6,734 nucleotides of DNA from Actinomycetales bacterium. GTDB lineage: Bacteria; Actinomycetota; Actinomycetes; Actinomycetales; Actinomycetaceae. A program made the translations under genes and the position numbers. This document shows, piece by piece, positions 1-5,192 of this stretch; position 1 is the stretch's first letter, and each line of letters begins with the position of its first letter. The stretch lies in the NCBI GenBank assembly GCA_022838965.1, contig JALHDK010000112.1, positions 1 to 6,734 of the forward strand, written 5' to 3'. The notes beneath the pieces were generated by a model. That model searched no databases and was not told the DNA's origin. It saw only the letters and a list, made by a program, of their open reading frames with translations.

Positions 1-612
1 GGCGAGGGCCGCCGCGGCGGTATCGGCGTTGAGGTTGAGCACCTCGCCGTGCTCGTCGGGTGCGACGGTCGAGATCACGGGGATCCGCCCCGCCCGCAGC
101 AGGTCCTCCACCGCGTGCGGATCGATGGCGGCGACGTCGCCGACCAGGCCGACGTCGACCTCCTCACCCTCGACGGTGGCGTGGCGGACGACGGCGAGCA
201 TGAGGCCGCCGTCGCCGCCGGACAGGCCGACGGCGTAGGGGCGGTCCTCGTTGATGAGGCCCACCAGCTCACGCTGCACCTTGCCCGTGAGAACCATCTG
301 CACGACGTCCCGCACCTCCGGCGTGGTGACGCGCAGGCCTCCGCGGAACTCGGAGGCGATCCCGAGCCGCTGCAGCATGGCCGTGATCTGTGGCCCTCCG
401 CCGTGCACGACGATCGGGTGGATCCCCACCTGCCGCATGAACTGGACGTCCTTGGCGAAGGACCGCTTGAGCGCCTCGTCGACCATGGCGTGGCCGCCGT
501 ACTTGATCACGATGCGCTGACCGGCGTAGCGCTGCAGCCACGGCAGCGCCTCGATCAGGACGTCGGCCTTCCACGGGGCGGGAATCTCTTCGTAGTTGTG
601 GATCGATGTCAT
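1..612 (-). CDS. argB: Acetylglutamate kinase ArgB, N-terminal 204 residues (C-terminus beyond left edge)
   Basis: Phosphorylates N-acetyl-L-glutamate with ATP, the second step of arginine synthesis, in the cytoplasm. The visible 204 residues show amino-acid-kinase family motifs in order: VIKYGGHAM (35-43) with the conserved Lys37, the glycine loop HGGGPQI (70-76), GLRVTTPEV (92-100), [10 protein letters not shown] (128-137), VGDV (157-160) and NLNADTAA (193-200). Family members are about 290-300 residues, so roughly the last third is missing. Residues 1-30 form an extension before the core beta strand, including [17 protein letters not shown]. This extension is typical of arginine-inhibited, hexameric acetylglutamate kinases, so feedback inhibition by arginine is inferred. 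The ATG at 612-610 overlaps the argJ stop as ATGA. No good Shine-Dalgarno precedes it, which suggests translational coupling to argJ. The frame stays open to base 1. Confidence 0.97.
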   Translation of the reverse strand, partial: MTSIHNYEEIPAPWKADVLIEALPWLQRYAGQRIVIKYGGHAMVDEALKRSFAKDVQFMRQVGIHPIVVHGGGPQITAMLQRLGIASEFRGGLRVTTPEVRDVVQMVLTGKVQRELVGLINEDRPYAVGLSGGDGGLMLAVVRHATVEGEEVDVGLVGDVAAIDPHAVEDLLRAGRIPVISTVAPDEHGEVLNLNADTAAAALA

Positions 613-1769
613 GTGGAGTACGCGCTGTTCTCGTGAACGTAGTCATGGGTGAGATCGTTCGTCCAGACGGTGGCCTCGGCGGCACCCGCGTGGAGGTCGA
701 CGACGACGCTGACCTCCCGCGGCGTCAGGTCCACCAGGGAGCGGTCCTCGCCCACTCCCCCGGCCCGCGCCACCTGGACACCGTTCATCCAGACGTCCAG
801 CTCGTCCGGGTCGAAGGGGGCGACGGCGGCCGGCACCGTCCCGACGGCCGCGAGCACCCGGCCCCAGTTGGGGTCGTTGCCGAAGACGGCCGCCTTGAAG
901 AGGTTGGAGGACGTCACCGCCCGGGCGACCGCGAGGGCCGCCTGCTCGGTCGACGCCCCCCGGACCGTGACCGCCACGTCATGGGAGGCGCCCTCGGCGT
1001 CGGCCACGAGCTGGCGGGCGAGGTGGGCGCACGCGGCGTCCAGCGCGGCCCCGAACTCCGCCGCGGTCGGGCTGACTCCCGCCGCGCCCGAGACGAGCAG
1101 CAGGACGGAGTCGTTGGTCGACATGCAGCCGTCGGAGTCCACCCGGTTGAAGGAGTACTCGACCGCGTGGTGCAGCGCGGCGTCGGCGGTGGGACTGTCC
1201 ACCACCGCGTCGGTGGTGAGCACGACCAGCATGGTGGCGAGGGCCGGGTTCAGCATGCCCGCGCCCTTGGCCATTCCGCCGATCGACCATCCGGCGCCGC
1301 GCACCACGGTCTGCTTGGCGACGGTGTCGGTGGTCAGGATCGCGTGGGCGGCGGCGTCGCCTCCATCGGCAGCGAGCGTCGCGGCCGCCGCCGTGACGCC
1401 ACGGAGGAGACGGTCCATGGGGAGCCGTTCGCCGATCAGCCCGGTGGAGCAGACGAGGACGTCGCCGGGCGCGACGGCGAGAAGCCCTGCGAGGTGTTCC
1501 GCCGTGTCATGGGTGTCGCGCACTCCCGCCGGCCCCGTGCAGGCGTTGGCGCCCCCGGAGTTGAGCACGACGGCGCAGGCCCGCCCGTCGGCCACGGCGG
1601 TCCGGGACCACGCCACCGGGGCGGCCTGGACCCGGTTGGTGGTGAACACCCCGGCCGCGACGTCGAGAGGTCCGTCGTTGACGACGAGGGCGACGTCGGG
1701 GCGGCCGGACTGCTTCAGTCCCGCCGTGACGCCGGCCGCGCGGAATCCCGCCGGGGAGGTGACGCTCAT
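609..1769 (-). CDS. argJ: Ornithine acetyltransferase / amino-acid N-acetyltransferase ArgJ
   Basis: Transfers the acetyl group from N-acetylornithine to glutamate, giving ornithine and recycling N-acetylglutamate; some members also use acetyl-CoA to start the pathway. The 386-residue product has the usual family length. Motifs: [10 protein letters not shown] (70-79), the oxyanion-hole segment [10 protein letters not shown] (108-117), [13 protein letters not shown] (168-180), [10 protein letters not shown] (211-220), GNDPNWGR (297-304), and the typical C-terminus [16 protein letters not shown]. By family knowledge the precursor cleaves itself between Ala178 and Thr179, leaving Thr179 as the N-terminal nucleophile of the beta chain. 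The start ATG (1769-1767) overlaps the argC stop as ATGA, with a G-rich stretch (GGGGTGG) 4 bases upstream. The gene ends in an ATGA overlap with argB. Whether it is mono- or bifunctional cannot be told from the sequence; no argA is seen here. Confidence 0.98.
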   Translation of the reverse strand: MSVTSPAGFRAAGVTAGLKQSGRPDVALVVNDGPLDVAAGVFTTNRVQAAPVAWSRTAVADGRACAVVLNSGGANACTGPAGVRDTHDTAEHLAGLLAVAPGDVLVCSTGLIGERLPMDRLLRGVTAAAATLAADGGDAAAHAILTTDTVAKQTVVRGAGWSIGGMAKGAGMLNPALATMLVVLTTDAVVDSPTADAALHHAVEYSFNRVDSDGCMSTNDSVLLLVSGAAGVSPTAAEFGAALDAACAHLARQLVADAEGASHDVAVTVRGASTEQAALAVARAVTSSNLFKAAVFGNDPNWGRVLAAVGTVPAAVAPFDPDELDVWMNGVQVARAGGVGEDRSLVDLTPREVSVVVDLHAGAAEATVWTNDLTHDYVHENSAYST

Positions 1770-2806
1770 GGCGCCACCCCGACGGCGGTGAGGCCGGTGG
1801 CCTCGGGCAGGTCCAGGGCGAGATTCATCGACTGGACCGCGGAGCCGGCCGTGCCCTTCACGAGGTTGTCGAGGGCGCACATCGCGATCACCCGGTCGGA
1901 GTGGCGGTCCACCCCGACCTGCACAAGGGCGGTGTTGGCGCCGACGACCATCGCCGTGGTGGGCCACTGGCCCTCGGGGAGCAGCTCCACGAAGGGCTCC
2001 CCGGCGTAGGCGGCTTCCCACGCGGGGCGCACCGACGCGGCGTCTCCCCGCAGGGGTGCGGTCACCGACGCCAGAATGCCCCGGGACATGGGTACGAGGA
2101 TCGGCTGGAAGGCCACCCGCGCGTGCGCGGCGCCAGCTCGACGGAGGTTCTGCTCGATCTCGGGGATGTGCCGGTGGACGCCGCCGACGGCGTAGGGGGC
2201 GGCGCTCCCCAGTGCCTCCGCGGCCAGCAGGTGGGGCCGGAGAGCCTTGCCGGCGCCGGAGTAGCCGACCGCGAGGGTGGCGACGATGTCGGACGTGTCC
2301 ACCAGCCCGACCCCCGGCTGGATGGCCAGCGTCACGGCCGCCACGTTGCACCCGGTGACGGCGATACGCCTGGCTGCCCGCAGGATCGCACGCTGGGCCC
2401 GGGGTGCCGGCTCCCCCGCGTGGAGCAGCTCGGGGAAGCCGTAGTCCCAGGTCCCGGCGTGGGCCGAACCGTAGAAGCGCTCCCAGTCTCCGGGATCCTC
2501 GAGGCGGAAGTCGGCGCCGCAGTCGATGACGACCGCGCCCTCAAGCCGGGTCGCGACGGGCCCGGACGCCCCGTGCGGCAGGGCCAGCACCACGACATCC
2601 GCGTCGGCGAGGTTCTCGGGTGTGGTGTCGACCAGGATCCGGTCCGCGAGCGGACGCAGATGGGGGTGGTGCTGTCCCAGGGGCGTGCCGGCGTTCGCGG
2701 AGGCCGTGAGGGCCCCGATGGTCACCCCGGGATGGGCGAGCAGCAGCCGCAGGACCTCACCTCCTGCGTACCCGGAGGCCCCGGCCACGGCGACAGTGGT
2801 CTTCAT
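1766..2806 (-). CDS. argC: N-acetyl-gamma-glutamyl-phosphate reductase ArgC
   Basis: NADPH-dependent reduction of N-acetylglutamyl phosphate to the semialdehyde, third step of arginine synthesis. The 346-residue product is full length. The N-terminal Rossmann motif GASGYAGGEVLRLL is at 9-22. The catalytic cysteine is Cys153, in VTGCNVAAVTLA (150-161). GYSGAGK is at 181-187, HRHIPEIEQN (211-220) carries the catalytic histidine, PMSRGIL is at 239-245, and DNLVKGTAGSAVQSMN (313-328) and the terminal GVAP are typical. Oddity: most family members I recall have Cys-Tyr/Phe-Pro-Thr after the nucleophile, whereas here it is Cys-Asn-Val-Ala. I chose ATG 2806-2804 because the Rossmann strand follows at once. 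In-frame ATGs at 2812, 2818 and 2827 would add 2-7 residues. No Shine-Dalgarno precedes 2806, so a leaderless mRNA is likely. First gene of the argCJB unit, probably repressed by ArgR through the adjacent boxes. Confidence 0.96.
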   Translation of the reverse strand: MKTTVAVAGASGYAGGEVLRLLLAHPGVTIGALTASANAGTPLGQHHPHLRPLADRILVDTTPENLADADVVVLALPHGASGPVATRLEGAVVIDCGADFRLEDPGDWERFYGSAHAGTWDYGFPELLHAGEPAPRAQRAILRAARRIAVTGCNVAAVTLAIQPGVGLVDTSDIVATLAVGYSGAGKALRPHLLAAEALGSAAPYAVGGVHRHIPEIEQNLRRAGAAHARVAFQPILVPMSRGILASVTAPLRGDAASVRPAWEAAYAGEPFVELLPEGQWPTTAMVVGANTALVQVGVDRHSDRVIAMCALDNLVKGTAGSAVQSMNLALDLPEATGLTAVGVAP

Positions 2807-2807
2807 G

Positions 2808-2821
2808 TGCATAAGCATACA
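2808..2821. promoter_or_regulatory. ARG box 1 (putative ArgR operator, argC-proximal)
   Basis: TGCATAAGCATACA is an imperfect palindrome: left arm TGCAT against right arm ATACA, four of five positions symmetric. It fits the general bacterial ARG-box pattern TGAAT-N4-ATTCA at most of the arm positions. It lies just two bases upstream of the argC start codon at 2806 and covers the best -10 candidate, so bound ArgR would block argC initiation. The AT-rich character stands out sharply from the surrounding GC-rich DNA. Assignment rests on motif and position; no argR gene is visible in the window. Confidence 0.72.
2814..2819 (-). promoter_or_regulatory. argC: Candidate -10 element for a leaderless argC transcript
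   Basis: On the minus strand TATGCT occupies 2819-2814, leaving 7 bases before the A of the argC ATG at 2806. That is the spacing expected if transcription starts at the start codon, as is common in actinobacteria. No Shine-Dalgarno is present, which agrees. No clear -35 hexamer is seen; the region where it should lie falls in ARG box 2. Low to moderate confidence. Confidence 0.35.
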
Positions 2822-2827
2822 ACCCAT

Positions 2828-2841
2828 TGCATAAGTGAATT
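2828..2841. promoter_or_regulatory. ARG box 2 (putative ArgR operator, distal half-conserved)
   Basis: TGCATAAGTGAATT repeats the first eight bases of box 1 exactly (TGCATAAG) at a distance of 20 bp, about two helical turns. This is close to the spacing of paired ARG boxes bound by hexameric ArgR. The left arm matches the consensus well and the right arm poorly, so it is probably a weaker, cooperative site. It lies where the -35 region of a promoter with +1 near 2806 would be. It may also affect the divergent oxidoreductase gene, whose proposed start is about 60 bp away. Confidence 0.6.
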
Positions 2842-2857
2842 GGGACGCGTTCGTCCC
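2842..2857. repeat. Perfect 6-bp inverted repeat with 4-base spacer in the divergent control region
   Basis: GGGACG (2842-2847) and CGTCCC (2852-2857) are exact reverse complements separated by CGTT. The dyad begins directly after ARG box 2 and lies about 45 bp upstream of the proposed oxidoreductase start at 2903. It could be a regulator site or a hairpin in the 5' leader of that gene. No known binding consensus is recognised. Confidence 0.4.
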
Positions 2858-2887
2858 GTGAGCCGATCGTGCCATCAGAAGGTGCAC

Positions 2888-2893
2888 AGGAGG
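2888..2893 (+). promoter_or_regulatory. Strong Shine-Dalgarno for the quinone oxidoreductase-type gene
   Basis: AGGAGG followed by GGG is a full-strength ribosome binding site. It is 9 bases from the GTG at 2903 but 27 bases from the ATG at 2921, so it decides in favour of the GTG start. Confidence 0.65.
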
Positions 2894-2902
2894 GGGCGAT
2901 CC

Positions 2903-3892
2903 GTGAGCCACAATAGCCCCATGCACGTCATCAGGGCCCGAGAGGCCGGAGGTCCCGACGTCCTCGAGTGGGTGGAGGTGCCCGATCCCCACCCCGGTCC
3001 GGGCGAGCTCCTCGTCCGTCTGCACGCGGCGGGAGTGAACTTCATCGACACCTACCAGCGCAGCGGTGTCTACCCCATGCCGTTCCCCCATGTGCCGGGC
3101 TCCGAGGGCTCAGGCGTCGTGGTGGCGGCCGCGGAGGGTTTCCGGGTGGGTGACCGGGTGGCCTGGGCGCAGGCGCCGGGAAGCTACGCCGAACTGGTCA
3201 CCGTCCCCGCCGCACGCGCGCTGCGCGTCCCCGACGCCGTCGATCTGGACACCGCGGCGGCCCTCCCCCTGCAGGGCCTGACCGCGCACTACCTGGTCCG
3301 GTCAACCCATCCCGTCACCGAGGGCACCACGATGCTGATCACCGGCGGCGCGGGGGGTGTCGGCCAGCTCGCGATCCAGCTCGCCAAGGCCAGGGGTGCC
3401 ACCGTCATCGCCACGGTGGGGACCGCCGCCAAGGCGCCACTCGCGAGTGCGGCCGGGGCCGATCACGTCGTCGTGCTGGCGGAGCTGTCCGACCTGCGGG
3501 CCGAGCTGCCCGCGGTGGTGCGCGGCATCGTACCCGCCGGGGTCGACGTGAGCTACGACGGCGTCGGGCGGGACACGTTTGACGCCACCCTCGCGTGCAT
3601 CCGGCCACGGGGCCTGCAGGTCCTCTTCGGCGGCGCCTCCGGACAGGTGCCGCCCTTCGATCTGCAGCGCCTCAACGCCGCGGGCTCGCTGTTCATCACA
3701 CGGCCCACCCTCGGCCACTACGTGGCCACCCGCGCGGAACTGGAGTGGCGCGCGGGCGAACTCTTCGAGGCCGTCGCAGCCGGGACGCTGCGGGTGCGGA
3801 TCGGCCTGCGTACACGGCTCGCCGACGGCCGCGCGGCGCACGAGGAACTCGAGGGCCGCCGGACGACCGGGAAGGTCATCCTCACCGCGTGA
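2903..3892 (+). CDS. Zeta-crystallin-like NADPH:quinone oxidoreductase (MDR superfamily)
   Basis: Zinc-independent medium-chain dehydrogenase/reductase of the quinone oxidoreductase group, expected to transfer hydride from NADPH to a quinone or other electrophile in the cytoplasm. Counting from the Met at 2921: the GroES-like N-terminal domain includes AGVNFIDTYQRSGVYP (37-52), a hallmark of the group, and PHVPGSEGSGVV (56-67). The Rossmann loop TGGAGGVGQLA is at 141-151, DVSYDGVG at 209-216, RPTLGHYV at 261-268, and the closing LEGRRTTGKVIL at 310-321. No structural-zinc cysteine cluster is present. Length is 323 residues from ATG 2921, or 329 from GTG 2903; I prefer GTG 2903 because AGGAGG lies 9 bases upstream. 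It stands alone on the plus strand, divergent from argC, and its end overlaps the flavodoxin gene by 11 bp. The true substrate is unknown. Confidence 0.93.
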   Translation: MSHNSPMHVIRAREAGGPDVLEWVEVPDPHPGPGELLVRLHAAGVNFIDTYQRSGVYPMPFPHVPGSEGSGVVVAAAEGFRVGDRVAWAQAPGSYAELVTVPAARALRVPDAVDLDTAAALPLQGLTAHYLVRSTHPVTEGTTMLITGGAGGVGQLAIQLAKARGATVIATVGTAAKAPLASAAGADHVVVLAELSDLRAELPAVVRGIVPAGVDVSYDGVGRDTFDATLACIRPRGLQVLFGGASGQVPPFDLQRLNAAGSLFITRPTLGHYVATRAELEWRAGELFEAVAAGTLRVRIGLRTRLADGRAAHEELEGRRTTGKVILTA

Positions 3893-4385
3893 GCAGGTGC
3901 TCCTTGAGGTCCGCCGCAATCTGGCGGGCCCACTCCCGGATCCGGTCCCACTCACGGTAGTCGCCCTCCGGCGCGTTCCCCAGGCGCGCCACGGAACGCT
4001 CGCGGAGCGTCAGTTCGGCCATCTCCATGCGACCCTTGAACGTCTGGTGGTCGATCGGGTTCACCGCCAGCAGGGACGGACCGATGCGCCGCGGATCCTG
4101 CACATGCCCCACGGGCACGCCGGACAGACCCGTGGAGAAGGCCCACAACGGCAGGGTGCGGAGCTGGTCCCCGTAGTGGGCGATGAAGTTGCGTGCCGAC
4201 TCCATCCACTGGGTCATGTACACGGCGGAGCCGAGGACGACCGCGTCGACGCCCTCCAGCGAGGTCACGTCGCCGGGTTCCACGCTCGTGGCGTCGAGTC
4301 CCTCCCGGCGGAGTTCCTCCGCGATGACCTCACCGATCTCCCGTGTTGCTCCGTGCTTCGACGCCGTGACCACAAGGACCCTCAT
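3882..4385 (-). CDS. Flavodoxin-domain protein (HemG/menaquinone-dependent protoporphyrinogen oxidase-like fold)
   Basis: Small FMN-binding redox protein of 167 residues. The N-terminal strand and phosphate loop VLVVTASKHGATREIG (3-18) is a classic flavodoxin FMN site. DAVVLGSAVYMTQWMESARNFI (47-68) and LWAFSTGLSG (80-89) supply the remaining flavin-contact loops. The pattern resembles the HemG-like flavodoxin domain, but the C-terminal region differs and a role in haem synthesis is not shown; an electron carrier or quinone reductase is equally possible. I chose ATG 4385 because the core strand starts there and GAGGG lies 5 bases upstream; in-frame ATGs at 4388 and 4397 are alternatives. It follows the SDR gene by 15 bases or less, probably in the same mRNA. 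Its stop codon (3884-3882) lies inside the convergent oxidoreductase gene. No membrane segment is seen. Confidence 0.88.
   Translation of the reverse strand: MRVLVVTASKHGATREIGEVIAEELRREGLDATSVEPGDVTSLEGVDAVVLGSAVYMTQWMESARNFIAHYGDQLRTLPLWAFSTGLSGVPVGHVQDPRRIGPSLLAVNPIDHQTFKGRMEMAELTLRERSVARLGNAPEGDYREWDRIREWARQIAADLKEHLLTR
3908..3930 (+). terminator. Candidate hairpin terminator without U-tract downstream of the oxidoreductase gene
   Basis: GGTCCGCC (3908-3915) and GGCGGGCC (3923-3930) can form an 8-bp stem around the loop GCAATCT, starting 15 bases after the plus-strand stop. One pair is U-G in plus-strand RNA but A-C in minus-strand RNA, so the hairpin is better in the plus-strand transcript. 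No run of T follows, and the site is inside the flavodoxin coding region, so it may be chance. Confidence 0.3.
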
Positions 4386-4400
4386 CATGGCCCTCATTGT

Positions 4401-5192
4401 TCACCCAAAGTCCGTGGCCCGGAAATCCTCATCGGTGACGAGGCCGAGGCGCCGGACGGGCGAGGTGGACAGCTGTCCCGGCAGGTCCTCCCCCACCCGG
4501 ACGTAGGACCCGGACAGATGGTCGCCCTCTCCGCACGCCAGGGCCAGCGCGAGCGCGACGACGTCAGCGGGCTCCGTCCACTCGCTCCGTCCCGCGTGCA
4601 GGGCCATGGCGGCGGTCATGTCGGTGCGAACCACCCCGGGCGCCAGTTCGAAGGCTCTCAGCCCGCGCGCGAAGCCGGCGAGGTGGATGGCCCCGCCGAG
4701 GCGGAAGAGGGCGGACTTCGAGGCGGTGTAGGCGCTCGCGGTCGCGACGTCCCGCGTGCCGGCGCCGGAGTTGAGGTTGATGATGCGGCCCCCGCCCCGG
4801 GCGAGCATTCCGGGGATGACCGCCCGGGCGCAGAGGAAGGGCCCTCGCACGTTCACCTCGAACACGCGCCACCAGTCATCGGGGTCGGCCTCCCAGACCG
4901 GCACCTCGGCGTCGATCCGGCCGGCGTTGTTCACCAGCACGTCGATGGGTCCGAAGCTCTCCGTGAGCTCCGCCACCGCCACGGCAACCTCGTCCGCCCG
5001 CGACACGTCCGCGACCGCCGTCGCGACGCGCGCACCCGAGACCTCGTCAGCCACGCGGGCGAGGGCGCCGGCCGACGTCGCGACGAGCGCGACGTCGATC
5101 CCGGCCGCCGCGAAGCCGAGAGCGAGATGCCGTCCGATGCCACGGGAGGCCCCGGTGATGAGGGCGGTGCGTGGCTGCGGGGGCGAGATCAC
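4401..5192 (-). CDS. Short-chain dehydrogenase/reductase (classical SDR), substrate unknown
   Basis: NAD(P)-dependent oxidoreductase of 263 residues with all classical SDR landmarks: cofactor loop TGASRGIG (13-20), adenine-contact Asp62-Val63, NNAG (88-91), structural Asn114 in FEVNVRG, catalytic Ser142 in NLNSGAG, and Tyr155/Lys159 in YTASK, followed by PGVVRTDM (185-192). The catalytic Asn-Ser-Tyr-Lys set is complete, so the enzyme should be active. The tail after SGSYVRVGEDL (227-237) is about 25 residues longer than a minimal SDR and may contribute to substrate choice. The start is GTG at 5192-5190, overlapping the pheT stop as GTGA, which suggests translational coupling; the Shine-Dalgarno is weak. 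The flavodoxin gene follows within 15 bases. The sequence does not identify the substrate. Confidence 0.93.
   Translation of the reverse strand: MISPPQPRTALITGASRGIGRHLALGFAAAGIDVALVATSAGALARVADEVSGARVATAVADVSRADEVAVAVAELTESFGPIDVLVNNAGRIDAEVPVWEADPDDWWRVFEVNVRGPFLCARAVIPGMLARGGGRIINLNSGAGTRDVATASAYTASKSALFRLGGAIHLAGFARGLRAFELAPGVVRTDMTAAMALHAGRSEWTEPADVVALALALACGEGDHLSGSYVRVGEDLPGQLSTSPVRRLGLVTDEDFRATDFG

Noticed and set aside
606..2009. Long open frame of 467 codons on the plus strand across argJ and argC.
   Set aside because: It is antisense to two clear genes, is very rich in Arg, Gly and Asp, has no recognisable motif, and is the expected by-product of GC-rich codon bias.
1901..2902. 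In-frame upstream extension of the oxidoreductase gene back to 1901.
   Set aside because: It would run antisense through argC and the ARG boxes. The strong ribosome binding site at 2888 and the family length place the start at 2903 or 2921.
2807..3091. In-frame upstream extension of argC to 3091.
   Set aside because: It would cover the operator region and the divergent gene; the ArgC Rossmann motif begins right after ATG 2806.
3891..3902. Small palindrome GAGC-AGGT-GCTC at the oxidoreductase stop as a terminator.
   Set aside because: The stem is only 4 bp, has no T-run, and overlaps coding sequence; the hairpin at 3908-3930 is the better candidate.
2903..5192. The oxidoreductase, flavodoxin and SDR genes as a new defence or biosynthetic system.
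   Set aside because: All three are common single-domain redox families, one lies on the opposite strand, and no transporter, scaffold, nuclease or specialised partner is present.
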